64,000 bases of DNA from an uncultured Pelagibacteraceae bacterium (GTDB lineage: Bacteria; Pseudomonadota; Alphaproteobacteria; Pelagibacterales; Pelagibacteraceae). Of the stretch, positions 47,270 to 55,312 are shown piece after piece. The notes under the pieces were generated by a model, which was not told the DNA's origin, ran no database searches, and worked only from the letters and a program-made list of their open reading frames with translations. Within the stretch, counting starts at the first letter, position 1. Every line of letters starts with the position of its first letter. The translations under genes and the position numbers were made by a program. The stretch covers positions 1 to 64,000 of the forward strand of contig CACNTW010000005.1 of NCBI GenBank assembly GCA_902623495.1. The letters run 5' to 3'.

Positions 47270-47464
47270 ATTAAAATAGAAGTTAAAGACAATAATGTTG
47301 AGCAAGCGTTGAGGGTTTTAAAAAGAAAGCTTCAGCGAGATGGTTTTTTTAAAATAATAAAATTAAAAAATACTTATGAGAAACCATCAGAGAAAAAGAA
47401 AAGGATACTCCAAGAAAATATTAAGCGAGTAAAAAAACTTAACAAGCTCAAGAACAGGATTTAA
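47270..47464 (+). CDS. rpsU: Ribosomal protein S21, apparent AUU start
   Basis: S21 is a small basic protein of the 30S platform that aids initiation. The sequence (m)KIEVKDNNVEQALRVLKRKLQRDGFF aligns over its whole length with alphaproteobacterial S21 of the (M)QVLVRDNNVDQALRALKKK type, and ends in EKPSEKKKR and a Lys-rich tail. The first aligned residue is the Ile encoded by ATT at 47270, which sits 5 bases after GGAGG. The only standard start nearby is the TTG at 47258, which overlaps GGAGG. I therefore favour an AUU start of 64 codons; the longer TTG form (68 aa) is the alternative. It is followed by tRNA-fMet after 4 bases. Confidence 0.85.
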   Translation: MKIEVKDNNVEQALRVLKRKLQRDGFFKIIKLKNTYEKPSEKKKRILQENIKRVKKLNKLKNRI

Positions 47465-47468
47465 AGAT

Positions 47469-47545
47469 CGCGGGGTGGAGCAGCCTGGTAGCTCGCAAGG
47501 CTCATAACCTTGAGGTCGGCGGTTCAAATCCGTCCCCCGCAACCA
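47469..47545 (+). tRNA. Initiator tRNA-fMet (anticodon CAT)
   Basis: The gene folds fully: acceptor CGCGGGG with CCCCGCA, whose first pair is the C:A mismatch that marks bacterial initiators, D arm GGAGCAGCCTGGTAGCTC, anticodon stem with CAT, T arm GGTTCAAATCC and encoded CCA. It is just after rpsU and convergent with the gmhA-like gene. Confidence 0.97.
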
Positions 47546-47553
47546 GTCGTAAT

Positions 47554-48135
47554 TTAATATTTTAATTTATTATGCTCTTTGATTAAATACTGAAGCTGAA
47601 CATGCATTAATATGTGATGAGAGTCCTCAGATATTCCGTAATTTTGTGAGTTTATATGAATAGAAATATCGCAATGTTTTTTCAGATAACCTCCTTTAAA
47701 ACCGCTAAAGCCAATTGTTTTAATTTTTTTTTTTTTTGCGAACTTTAAAATATTTTTTACATTAATCGAGTTTCCGGAAGAGCTTACAATTATGATGATA
47801 TCATTTTCTTTACAATAACTTTCGGCTTGATAACTAAAAATTTGACCATAATTTCTATCATTAGAAATAGCAGTTATAGTCTCTATATTATTAGATAAGC
47901 TTAGAATTCTTGGTTTTAAATTTGTTTTTTCTTTACAATATTTTAGAAAATCAACAACATAATGATTTGCAATTGCAGCCGATCCTCCATTTCCGCAAAC
48001 ATATATTGTCCCATTTTTGTGAATTGTTTTTAATATTTCTTTAACAGATAAATCTAAATTTTTAAAATTACTTTTTGAAATAGCTTTAGTTAAAGATTTA
48101 ATGTATGCATCTGCAAATTTATTTATAGATTTCAT
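47554..48135 (-). CDS. SIS-domain phosphoheptose isomerase-like protein
   Basis: GmhA-type enzymes isomerise sedoheptulose 7-phosphate to D-glycero-D-manno-heptose 7-phosphate for lipopolysaccharide or capsule. The 193-residue SIS fold shows VCGNGGSAAIANHYVVDFLKY, the Ser-rich ligand loop VSSSGNSINVKNIL and the C-terminal EDSHHILMHVQLQY. Some metal-site residues of E. coli GmhA are changed (D for E in the first helix), so the exact sugar is open. The transaldolase-like gene lies 55 bases upstream on the same strand. Confidence 0.8.
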   Translation of the reverse strand: MKSINKFADAYIKSLTKAISKSNFKNLDLSVKEILKTIHKNGTIYVCGNGGSAAIANHYVVDFLKYCKEKTNLKPRILSLSNNIETITAISNDRNYGQIFSYQAESYCKENDIIIIVSSSGNSINVKNILKFAKKKKIKTIGFSGFKGGYLKKHCDISIHINSQNYGISEDSHHILMHVQLQYLIKEHNKLKY

Positions 48136-48190
48136 AACATACCTTATTAAATATAATTTGATTTTTAAATAATAAATAATTTAAATTTTA

Positions 48191-48883
48191 CTAAATCCTA
48201 AAGTTCGATTTTTTACTATCATTTAAGAAACCAGCAACAGTTTCTAAAGATAATTTATTTAAATTTTTTCCAAATTTTTCAATTTTTTCAATAATATTTG
48301 GGGGAGTTGTTATTATATGACATCCAATTTTTTTTGCTTGGAGAAAATTGTAAGGCTCTCTAGTGCTTGCCCAAAGTATTTGAACATTTTTATATTTTTT
48401 TGAAATTCGTATACTCTCTTTAAACTGAGGGATAGGATCATTTCCTGTATCAGCCATTCTTCCAGCAAATATTGAAATAATAACATTTGTTTTCTTATTA
48501 ATTACATTTAAAATTTGCCGTGTTTGTTTGGCTGTATATACAGCAGTTATATTTAATTTTATTTTTTTGCTATTTAGATCTTTAATTACTTTTCCCATAA
48601 ATTTTCCTTTAGAATTTATTACTGGAACTTTGACATAAACATTTTTTCCCCATTTACTAATTTTACTGCCCTGTAAAATCATATTAGCTGTGTCATCAGC
48701 AAAAACTTCACACGACACAGGTTTTTTTGTTATTTTTATAATTTTTTTTGAATAATTAACGTAATTTTTGGCTCCAGCCTTTCTCATTAAACTTGGATTT
48801 GTTGTAAAACCTTTTACAATTTTTTTTTTTTTAAACTTTTTTATAAGTTTAATATCAGCAATATCACAAAATATTTTGGTCAA
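48191..48883 (-). CDS. Transaldolase / fructose-6-phosphate aldolase-like protein
   Basis: The family transfers or cleaves three-carbon units through a lysine Schiff base. The 230 residues are of the short FSA/TalC type. The catalytic Lys is in YVKVPVI (K85, the same number as in E. coli FSA), the N terminus has DIADIKLIKKF and KGFTTNPSLM, then LNITAVYTAKQ, ISIFAGRMADTG and ASTREPYN. Whether it is a transaldolase or an aldolase cannot be decided by eye. It starts directly after the pntB stop and continues that run. Confidence 0.87.
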   Translation of the reverse strand: MTKIFCDIADIKLIKKFKKKKIVKGFTTNPSLMRKAGAKNYVNYSKKIIKITKKPVSCEVFADDTANMILQGSKISKWGKNVYVKVPVINSKGKFMGKVIKDLNSKKIKLNITAVYTAKQTRQILNVINKKTNVIISIFAGRMADTGNDPIPQFKESIRISKKYKNVQILWASTREPYNFLQAKKIGCHIITTPPNIIEKIEKFGKNLNKLSLETVAGFLNDSKKSNFRI

Positions 48884-50278
48884 CTACAAACTCTTTACAA
48901 TTTCTTCTGTCATTTTTTTTGCGTCTGCAAACAACATTAGTGTATTATCTCTGTAAAAAAGATCATTATCAATTCCTGCGTATCCAGGTGATAGACTTCT
49001 TTTTACAAAAAGAACAGATTTACTTTTTTCTACATCTAAAACTGGCATACCATAAATTGGACTTTGAGGATCTGATTTAGCAACCGGATTAGTAACATCA
49101 TTTGCTCCAATTACATATGCTACATCACAATTTGCGAAATCATTATTTATCTCTTCTAACTCAAAAACTTCATCATATGGCACATTAGCCTCAGCAAGTA
49201 GAACATTCATATGTCCAGGCATTCTTCCTGCAACTGGATGTATGGCATAAGAAACTTTAACACCATTTTTCTTTAAAGAATCTACCATCTCTCTTAAGGC
49301 ATGTTGAGCTTGTGCTACTGCCATTCCATATCCTGGCACAATAATCACTGAAGAAGCATTTTTCATTAAAAAAGCAGCATCATCTGCGTTACCACTTTTA
49401 ACAGGTTTCTGCTCTTTGCTTTGAGAACTTGATCCTTGGTCAGTGGCTCCCCAACCACCTAATATTACATTAAAAAATGATCTATTCATTCCTTTGCACA
49501 TTATATAAGAGAGTATTGCTCCAGAAGATCCAACTAAAGCACCTGTAATTATTAAAGCAGTATTTTCAAGTGTAAAACCTATACCTGCTGCTGCCCATCC
49601 TGAGTAAGAATTAAGCATTGAAATTACAACAGGCATATCTGCACCACCAATAGGTATTATTAATAATACTCCAACAAAAAAAGAAATTAGTACAATTGAC
49701 CAAAAAATATTTGAAGATTGCGAAATACACAAATAATAAATAAGAAAAAATATAGCTATTCCTAACAATAAATTAATAAGATGCTGTCCTTTGAATGTAA
49801 TTGGGGACCCAGACATTATTCCTCTAAGTTTTAAAAAAGCAATAATTGAGCCTGAGAAGGTAATTGCTCCAATTGCAGCTCCTAATGACATTTCAATAAG
49901 ACTTGCGAGTTTAATATTTCCAATGGTTCCTAAATTGAAAGCTTCTGGCTTAAGAAAAGCTGATATAGCAACAAAAACAGCAGCAAGTCCAACAAGACTA
50001 TGAAAGCCTGCAACTAATTCTGGCATAGCTGTCATTGGTATTCTAAAAGCTATGAATGCTCCAATTGATCCACCAATTATTAAGAAAACCAAAACATAAA
50101 CTAGACCCATGCCATAATTGCCAACAGATAAAAACGTTACTATTATCGCAATAGCCATTCCTGCGATCCCAAAATAGTTTCCTTGTCTAGATGTTTCGGG
50201 TGAAGATAATCCTCTTAAAGCTAAAATAAAAAGAATTCCTGAAATTAAGTAAAATAAAGCAGATAAATTAGGTGTCAT
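48884..50278 (-). CDS. pntB: NAD(P) transhydrogenase beta subunit PntB
   Basis: PntB carries most of the proton channel and the NADP(H)-binding domain of the membrane transhydrogenase, which uses proton motive force to reduce NADP. About nine membrane helices fill residues 1-260; the soluble domain (about 285-464) has VPGYGMAVAQAQHAL, HPVAGRMPGHMNVLLAEANVPYD, GANDVTNPVA and MPVLDVEKS. It follows pntAb after 1 base. It should be a main NADPH source. Confidence 0.96.
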   Translation of the reverse strand: MTPNLSALFYLISGILFILALRGLSSPETSRQGNYFGIAGMAIAIIVTFLSVGNYGMGLVYVLVFLIIGGSIGAFIAFRIPMTAMPELVAGFHSLVGLAAVFVAISAFLKPEAFNLGTIGNIKLASLIEMSLGAAIGAITFSGSIIAFLKLRGIMSGSPITFKGQHLINLLLGIAIFFLIYYLCISQSSNIFWSIVLISFFVGVLLIIPIGGADMPVVISMLNSYSGWAAAGIGFTLENTALIITGALVGSSGAILSYIMCKGMNRSFFNVILGGWGATDQGSSSQSKEQKPVKSGNADDAAFLMKNASSVIIVPGYGMAVAQAQHALREMVDSLKKNGVKVSYAIHPVAGRMPGHMNVLLAEANVPYDEVFELEEINNDFANCDVAYVIGANDVTNPVAKSDPQSPIYGMPVLDVEKSKSVLFVKRSLSPGYAGIDNDLFYRDNTLMLFADAKKMTEEIVKSL

Positions 50279-50279
50279 T

Positions 50280-50582
50280 CTATTTTTTTTTCTTTTTATA
50301 CATTTGCAACATTCTTTGAGTAACTAGAAAACCTCCAAAAATATTAATTGCTGCCAAGATAATTGCAAAAAAACCAAAAATATTTGAAATTTCGAAAATT
50401 TCTGTCGATGAACCTGCTAAGGCGGCAATTATTGCTCCAACTATGATCACAGATGAGATAGCATTTGTAACTGACATTAAAGGTGTATGCAAAGAAGGTG
50501 TTACACTCCAAACTACATAATAGCCAACAAAAATTGACAATATAAATATACTCAGCCTAAATATAAAAGGATCTATTTCCAT
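50280..50582 (-). CDS. pntAb: NAD(P) transhydrogenase alpha subunit, membrane part PntAb
   Basis: This 100-residue protein supplies the membrane helices that in E. coli are fused to PntA. Three to four helices are visible, with VGYYVVWSVTPSLHTPLMSVTNAISS containing the conserved channel histidine region and FGGFLVTQRML at the end. The separate gene is typical of alphaproteobacteria. It overlaps the pntAa stop by 1 base and is followed by pntB. Confidence 0.95.
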   Translation of the reverse strand: MEIDPFIFRLSIFILSIFVGYYVVWSVTPSLHTPLMSVTNAISSVIIVGAIIAALAGSSTEIFEISNIFGFFAIILAAINIFGGFLVTQRMLQMYKKKKK

Positions 50583-51667
50583 TATTTTACCATTGTTTTT
50601 TGGATTATTTCATCTTCTACATTTATTTTAAAACTTTTTTTTTCTTTATCGAATAAATTATCAATGAAGTTAAACATATTTTTCGCGTAAAGATTAGAAG
50701 CTGATACTGGCAATTTGTTAAGTATATTTGCTTCCCCCATAATTTTTACTCCATTATTCTCTATTATTTCATCTGCTTTAGTCAACTCAGAATTTCCTCC
50801 TTGTGAAGCTGCTAAATCATAAATTATTGAACCATTAGGCATTACATCAATCATATCTTTTTTAATAATGATTGGAGCTTTTTTTCCAGGTATGAGTGCA
50901 GTGCAAACAACTATATCAATTTTTTTTAATGTTTCTTTTAACAAATCCTCTTGTTTTTTTTTAAAATCTTCTGTTGCTTCCTTTGCATAACCTCCCTCGG
51001 TCTCTAAATTTTCAGCTCCCTCGACAGTCAAAAATTTACCCCCTAAACTTTCTACTTGTTCTTTAGATGCTATTCTTACATCTGTAGCAAAAACAATAGC
51101 TCCCATTCTTTTGGCGGTTGCAATTGCTTGTAATCCTGCAACCCCTGCCCCGACAACTAATACTTTTGCTGCAGATATTGTTCCTGCTGCTGTCATCATC
51201 ATTGGAATAGCTTTTTGAAAAAATGCAAAAGCATCAATAACGGCTTTATAACCTGCTAAATTTGCTTGAGAAGATAGAATATCCATAGATTGTGCCCTTG
51301 TTATCCTTGGAAGCAGTTCAAGTGAAAAACAATTAATATTTTTAGACACTAAATCACTTAACTTTTTTTCATTCGAATAAGGGTTTAATATTCCAATTAA
51401 AATTTGGTTTTTTTTTAATTTATTTAAAATTTCATCATTTGGAATGTTCATTTGTAGAATTACATTTGATTTTATTAAAACATTTTCATTTTCAGTTATT
51501 CTTGCTCCTTCTTCTTCATATTGTTTATCACTTATTCCAAGATGGACACCATAATTTTTACTTAAATATACTTCTAGTCCCAGAGAAATGTATTTTTTTA
51601 TCACGTCTGGAGTGATTGCTACTCTTCTCTCATTTTTAATATCTTCAGGTAAAGATCCAACTATCAT
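50582..51667 (-). CDS. pntAa: NAD(P) transhydrogenase alpha subunit, NAD domain PntAa
   Basis: This soluble domain binds NAD(H). The 361 residues show E-R-RVAITPDVIKKY at the N terminus, a linker with PRITRAQSMDILSSQANLAGYKAV, the Rossmann loop VVGAGVAGLQAIATAKRMGAIV, and the mobile loop PGKKAPIIIKKDMIDVMPNGSIIYDLAASQGGN. It begins the pntAa-pntAb-pntB run and lies 1 base after the small aa3 oxidase gene, a neighbourhood often seen in alphaproteobacteria. Confidence 0.95.
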   Translation of the reverse strand: MIVGSLPEDIKNERRVAITPDVIKKYISLGLEVYLSKNYGVHLGISDKQYEEEGARITENENVLIKSNVILQMNIPNDEILNKLKKNQILIGILNPYSNEKKLSDLVSKNINCFSLELLPRITRAQSMDILSSQANLAGYKAVIDAFAFFQKAIPMMMTAAGTISAAKVLVVGAGVAGLQAIATAKRMGAIVFATDVRIASKEQVESLGGKFLTVEGAENLETEGGYAKEATEDFKKKQEDLLKETLKKIDIVVCTALIPGKKAPIIIKKDMIDVMPNGSIIYDLAASQGGNSELTKADEIIENNGVKIMGEANILNKLPVSASNLYAKNMFNFIDNLFDKEKKSFKINVEDEIIQKTMVK

Positions 51668-51668
51668 T

Positions 51669-51779
51669 TTACAAAAGAAATATGGCCATTAAAACTAATA
51701 TAACGACAACTGCTATTGAACCCCAAAGTACAAATTTTGTAAAATTGTTCCATGTATTTTTATGGCTTTCATTATCCAT
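51669..51779 (-). CDS. aa3-type cytochrome c oxidase subunit IV, 36 aa
   Basis: This gene is found by reading the gap between pntAa and rpmJ. MDNESHKNTWNNFTKFV leads into a single membrane helix (about residues 17-35: LWGSIAVVVILVLMAIF). A charged, His- and Trp-containing start followed by one helix is the pattern of the small subunit IV of proteobacterial aa3 oxidases, whose gene is commonly beside pntA in alphaproteobacteria. Its stop lies 1 base before the pntAa start. The subunit is not catalytic; it sits at the rim of the oxidase. The other oxidase subunits are not in the window. Confidence 0.78.
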   Translation of the reverse strand: MDNESHKNTWNNFTKFVLWGSIAVVVILVLMAIFLL

Positions 51780-51785
51780 TGTTTA

Positions 51786-51911
51786 CTACTTCTGTCGTGC
51801 TTTGTACTTTGGATTAATTTTATTAATTATATAAACTCTTCCTCTTCTTTTAACTAATTTGGAGTTTAAATCTCTTTTTTTTATTGACTTAAGTGAGCTT
51901 TTAATTTTCAT
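51786..51911 (-). CDS. rpmJ: Ribosomal protein L36, zinc-free form
   Basis: L36 is a small 50S protein. The frame gives 41 residues starting [18 protein letters not shown], then [22 protein letters not shown], which matches the alphaproteobacterial L36 that lacks the CxxC zinc site. It overlaps the end of the epimerase gene by 11 bases and is followed after 6 bases by the oxidase subunit IV gene. Confidence 0.93.
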   Translation of the reverse strand: MKIKSSLKSIKKRDLNSKLVKRRGRVYIINKINPKYKARQK

Positions 51912-52794
51912 AATAGTTTTCCTTAATAAACGAAGAAATATAATCTTTCAATTTTATTTTACCATATCGTCTTAATATCTTGTTATTATAGGAAATTTTG
52001 GTCAAAGCTGAGGCATATCTTTCTCCAGGCCGTGATTTTAGAAGTTTTGTCTTACTTTTAAACATTTTAGCTACATCCAATATAGAGTAGCTTTTTTTAT
52101 TCGAGATACTGTAATATTTACATCTATTTTTAACCCAGGCCTCATAACATACTTTAATTGTATCATCTACATGAGTAAATCTGCGCGTTTGCGTACCTGG
52201 CTTTACCACAGGTAAAGTTTTTTTGTTTAAATAGTGATCCTCAAAGATGCCTATTACTGTGGACATTGGACCATTTTTTATTTGTCTCGGTCCATATACA
52301 TTATAAAAATAGATTACTTCAAATCTAAATTTAAACCATTTTTTTAAATTTTGCAGTAATTCTAAATTTTTTGCTTTAGTAAAAGCATATGGGGATAAAT
52401 TTTTATCATTCCCTTTATCTCCTAAAGATGCTGACGTTGCTGAATAAATAATTCTAATGTTATTATCTAGGCAAAATTTAAAAACTGACTTAGATCCTAT
52501 TGAATTAGAGTCATAACATTCATTAAAATTATTAAAACTCTGGTATATTCTAGCAAATTCACCAAAATGAAAGATCGAATCAATTTTATTTTTATACTTT
52601 GATAGAATTTTGCTTATTTGTCTAGTATTACCACGTACGTATTTTACCCTATTGCTTTTGATATGATTTTTTTTTGTTCCTGTAGAGTAATTATCTAAAC
52701 TAATAATTTTTTGATTAGTCCTTTTTATTAATAATTCAATTAAATTAGATCCAACGAATCCTGCACCACCAGTAACAATGATAATTTTTTTCAT
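51901..52794 (-). CDS. NAD-dependent sugar epimerase, begins just after 5S rRNA
   Basis: This extended SDR protein of 297 residues has the NAD motif [13 protein letters not shown], the catalytic Ser region [10 protein letters not shown] and YAFTK (Y136, K140), and FYNVYGPRQ, as in UDP-glucose 4-epimerases and dehydratases. The substrate is probably a nucleotide sugar for surface polysaccharide. Its ATG lies 8 bases from the 3' end of the 5S rRNA gene on the same strand, so it probably shares that transcript and its ribosome binding site would fall at the 5S end. It overlaps rpmJ by 11 bases. Confidence 0.88.
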   Translation of the reverse strand: MKKIIIVTGGAGFVGSNLIELLIKRTNQKIISLDNYSTGTKKNHIKSNRVKYVRGNTRQISKILSKYKNKIDSIFHFGEFARIYQSFNNFNECYDSNSIGSKSVFKFCLDNNIRIIYSATSASLGDKGNDKNLSPYAFTKAKNLELLQNLKKWFKFRFEVIYFYNVYGPRQIKNGPMSTVIGIFEDHYLNKKTLPVVKPGTQTRRFTHVDDTIKVCYEAWVKNRCKYYSISNKKSYSILDVAKMFKSKTKLLKSRPGERYASALTKISYNNKILRRYGKIKLKDYISSFIKENYYEN

Positions 52795-52802
52795 TTATGA
52801 TA

Positions 52803-52919
52803 GCCTGGCAATGTCCTACTCTTCCATGTCTTAAGACAAAGTACCATCGGCGCAGAAAGGCTTGACTTCCGAGTTCGGAATGGGATCGGGTATTACACTT
52901 TCGCAATAATCACCAGGCA
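52803..52919 (-). rRNA. rrf: 5S ribosomal RNA
   Basis: The complement reads TGCCTGGTGATTATTGCGAA at the 5' end and TTGCCAGGC at the 3' end, which pair as helix I, with CCCGATCCCATTCCGAACTC in the loop B/C region and GCGCCGATGGTACT in the middle. About 117 bases, normal size. No 16S or 23S gene and no tRNA Ile/Ala pair is next to it. In SAR11 the 5S gene is separated from 16S-23S by the hypervariable region. Confidence 0.95.
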
Positions 52920-53040
52920 AGCTTTTATACTAAATTTTTGGAATTCGTCAATTATTGATTTATTTATATCTTTTAGTGATTTTATTGCTTAAATTATATT
53001 AGATAATATTTATTTTTTAAGTAAAACTAAATATTTCTAA

Positions 53041-54021
53041 ATGCAATACATTTTAATATTAATTGTTAGTTCATTTCTGTTATTATTAACAAAGTTAATA
53101 TCATCTAAACTTAATTTATTTGATGTTCCTGACAATATTAAAATTCATAAAGAAAGTGTGCCAAATATTGCAGGACTTGCTTTTATTCCATTTTCATTAT
53201 TTATAATTTTCTACTTTCAATTTAACGAAATTATTACAAAAACTTTATATTTTTTTACAGTCGTAGTCCTCATAGGCTTGTTTGATGATATTAAAAATAT
53301 AAAACCGATATTTAAATTAGTTGCGCTATTTTTACCAATTTATCTTTTTACATTTTATGTAGGCGAAGTAAAAACATTAGGATCTTACGAATTTTTCAAT
53401 CTTAATCTTGGAAGTTTTAGCTTAATCTTCACAATTTTGTGTATTTTTCTTTTAACCAATGCTTTTAATTATATTGATGGTATAGATGGTCTCTTAGCAC
53501 TAAATGTTTTGGTAACGCTGATTTTTTTTCAATTTCTAACTTTTGACGATACTTTTATTTTTTTAAGTTTTTCAATTTTTTTATCAATATATTTTTTTAT
53601 AAATATAAATTTTTTAGGAATATTTCCTAAACAATTCATAGGAGATGCTGGTAGCTTAGGTTTAGGATTTTTAATATCATCATTTTTAATTATTTATACT
53701 CAAATTCAAGTATTTCTTCATCCTAGTGTAATTATATGGCTAGTTGCTTTTGTGGTTTATGAATTTTTAAGTATAAATATTATTAGAATTAAGCTAAAAA
53801 AAAATATTTTTAAGAGAGACCTCAATTTTATTTTTAATAAATTGCAAAATAAATATTCATATAAAGTGTCAATATTAATTTGCACAACTATACATATTTT
53901 ATTATGCTCAATATCAATCTTAATATATTTTTCAAAATTTTATTTATTTTCTTTAATATTATTTATAGTTCTTTTTATAATTTATTTAGTATTGAGATTA
54001 AGGCAAAGTTTAAAAATCTAA
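53041..54021 (+). CDS. Polyprenyl-phosphate sugar-1-phosphate transferase (WecA/MraY family)
   Basis: The enzyme starts a surface glycan by linking a HexNAc-1-phosphate to undecaprenyl phosphate at the cytoplasmic face. The 326 residues form about ten membrane helices. The catalytic loops are GLFDDIKNIKP (D82, D83), NAFNYIDGIDGLLA and GDAGSLGLGFL, all conserved in WecA. The N-terminal PDNIKIHKESVPNIAG segment fits the WecA subgroup rather than MraY. It is the first gene on the far side of 5S rRNA and the likely entry of the island. Its 3' end overlaps the ligase gene by 4 bases. Confidence 0.9.
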   Translation: MQYILILIVSSFLLLLTKLISSKLNLFDVPDNIKIHKESVPNIAGLAFIPFSLFIIFYFQFNEIITKTLYFFTVVVLIGLFDDIKNIKPIFKLVALFLPIYLFTFYVGEVKTLGSYEFFNLNLGSFSLIFTILCIFLLTNAFNYIDGIDGLLALNVLVTLIFFQFLTFDDTFIFLSFSIFLSIYFFININFLGIFPKQFIGDAGSLGLGFLISSFLIIYTQIQVFLHPSVIIWLVAFVVYEFLSINIIRIKLKKNIFKRDLNFIFNKLQNKYSYKVSILICTTIHILLCSISILIYFSKFYLFSLILFIVLFIIYLVLRLRQSLKI

Positions 54022-55241
54022 CTTTTATTCAAGAATTTTTTTTCATAATAAATTAAAAATCCCACAGGGAAAAAAGTTAAAATTGATAACCAATTATTAA
54101 AAAAATTTCCTGAAGGACTTAAAGGCCAAATTGATATTAAGACGAAGCTTAACAAAAATATTTTTTTATAAAAATTACTTTTTTCTCTTAAAATAGTTTT
54201 TCTTTTAAAAAAAGAAATTAACAATTTTGAGATAAAATATAGAAATGAAATTAAATAAAATAAAATTCCTAAAATTCCGAGTTCACTTAAAAACTGCATA
54301 AATATATTATGTGGATGTGTTGAACAACCCTCTGGATGAAATTCTGGTTTTTTACAAACTTCGCGAAATGTTTTTAATCCTGATCCTAAAATTTTATTTG
54401 ACTCATATATTTTTAGTGCAGTTAAATAATGTTTTTCATGTATTTGTGTGAAAATTATAAAATCACCTGATTTAAATATATTTTTGATCGTAAGATATCT
54501 TTCGATAGTGTGTTTGTTGTGCTTTGTAGAAATAAATATTAATAAAGATGAAATTAATAAAATCAAAATAGTATTTTTTAAGTTTATTCTGTCTATTAAA
54601 AAAATTATAAAAAGAATATTAATCATTAAAAAAAGAAAAAAGGCAGTTCGTTCTCCAGTAATGTAAATTACAAACATATAAATCGAAACCAGAAAAGTTA
54701 AAAAATAACTATTTTGAAATATTCTTTTTTTTTCGAAATAAAAAATTGATATGAGCACTAATGGATACATGCTCAACAAAAATCTACCTAATACTAATTC
54801 CTCATTGAAAAAGCTGCTTATTCTACTTCTATGACCTTTGTAGCCTAATAAATTGTAACCAAAGAAATATTGAATAATACTATCAATACATATTATCAAA
54901 ACTATAAAAAATATAATTTTGAATAAATTTTTTTTAAAAGTTGTATCACTAACGAAATAACTTATAGCCAAAAACAATAAACCAAATCTAATATAAGGTA
55001 ATGATCTACTTAAAGAAACTTCTATATTATAAGAGAAAAAAGAATTAACTATTAAATATATCCAAAATATAAAAAAAAATAAAAAATACTTATTTAAAAA
55101 TATATTATAATTTTTTTTGTAGGTTTGAGATATTGCAAATAAAATTGCTACCAATGAAACTAGAGCGTCTGCAACCAAAATACTAAAGACTAAAGAAATT
55201 GGTATTAAATAAATAAACCACTTCTGAATTTTATCTATCAT
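54018..55241 (-). CDS. O-antigen ligase/polymerase-like membrane protein
   Basis: The 407 residues contain about 11 hydrophobic helices, with a large loop late in the protein (about 265-315) that holds GSGLKTFREVCKKPEFHPEGC and STHPHNIFMQFLSELGILG. The HPHN motif and helix pattern are those of the Wzy_C/WaaL superfamily, which polymerises O units or ligates them to lipid A. Which of the two it does cannot be told from the sequence. The protein is very Ile/Phe-rich, as expected for this A+T-rich region. It converges on the WecA-like gene. Confidence 0.85.
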   Translation of the reverse strand: MIDKIQKWFIYLIPISLVFSILVADALVSLVAILFAISQTYKKNYNIFLNKYFLFFFIFWIYLIVNSFFSYNIEVSLSRSLPYIRFGLLFLAISYFVSDTTFKKNLFKIIFFIVLIICIDSIIQYFFGYNLLGYKGHRSRISSFFNEELVLGRFLLSMYPLVLISIFYFEKKRIFQNSYFLTFLVSIYMFVIYITGERTAFFLFLMINILFIIFLIDRINLKNTILILLISSLLIFISTKHNKHTIERYLTIKNIFKSGDFIIFTQIHEKHYLTALKIYESNKILGSGLKTFREVCKKPEFHPEGCSTHPHNIFMQFLSELGILGILFYLISFLYFISKLLISFFKRKTILREKSNFYKKIFLLSFVLISIWPLSPSGNFFNNWLSILTFFPVGFLIYYEKKFLNKS

Positions 55242-55312
55242 CAGTTTTTAGAATAAATTAGATTTAAATTATAATATTTGTATAAATCTTATACTAATAT
55301 ATACACCATTTT

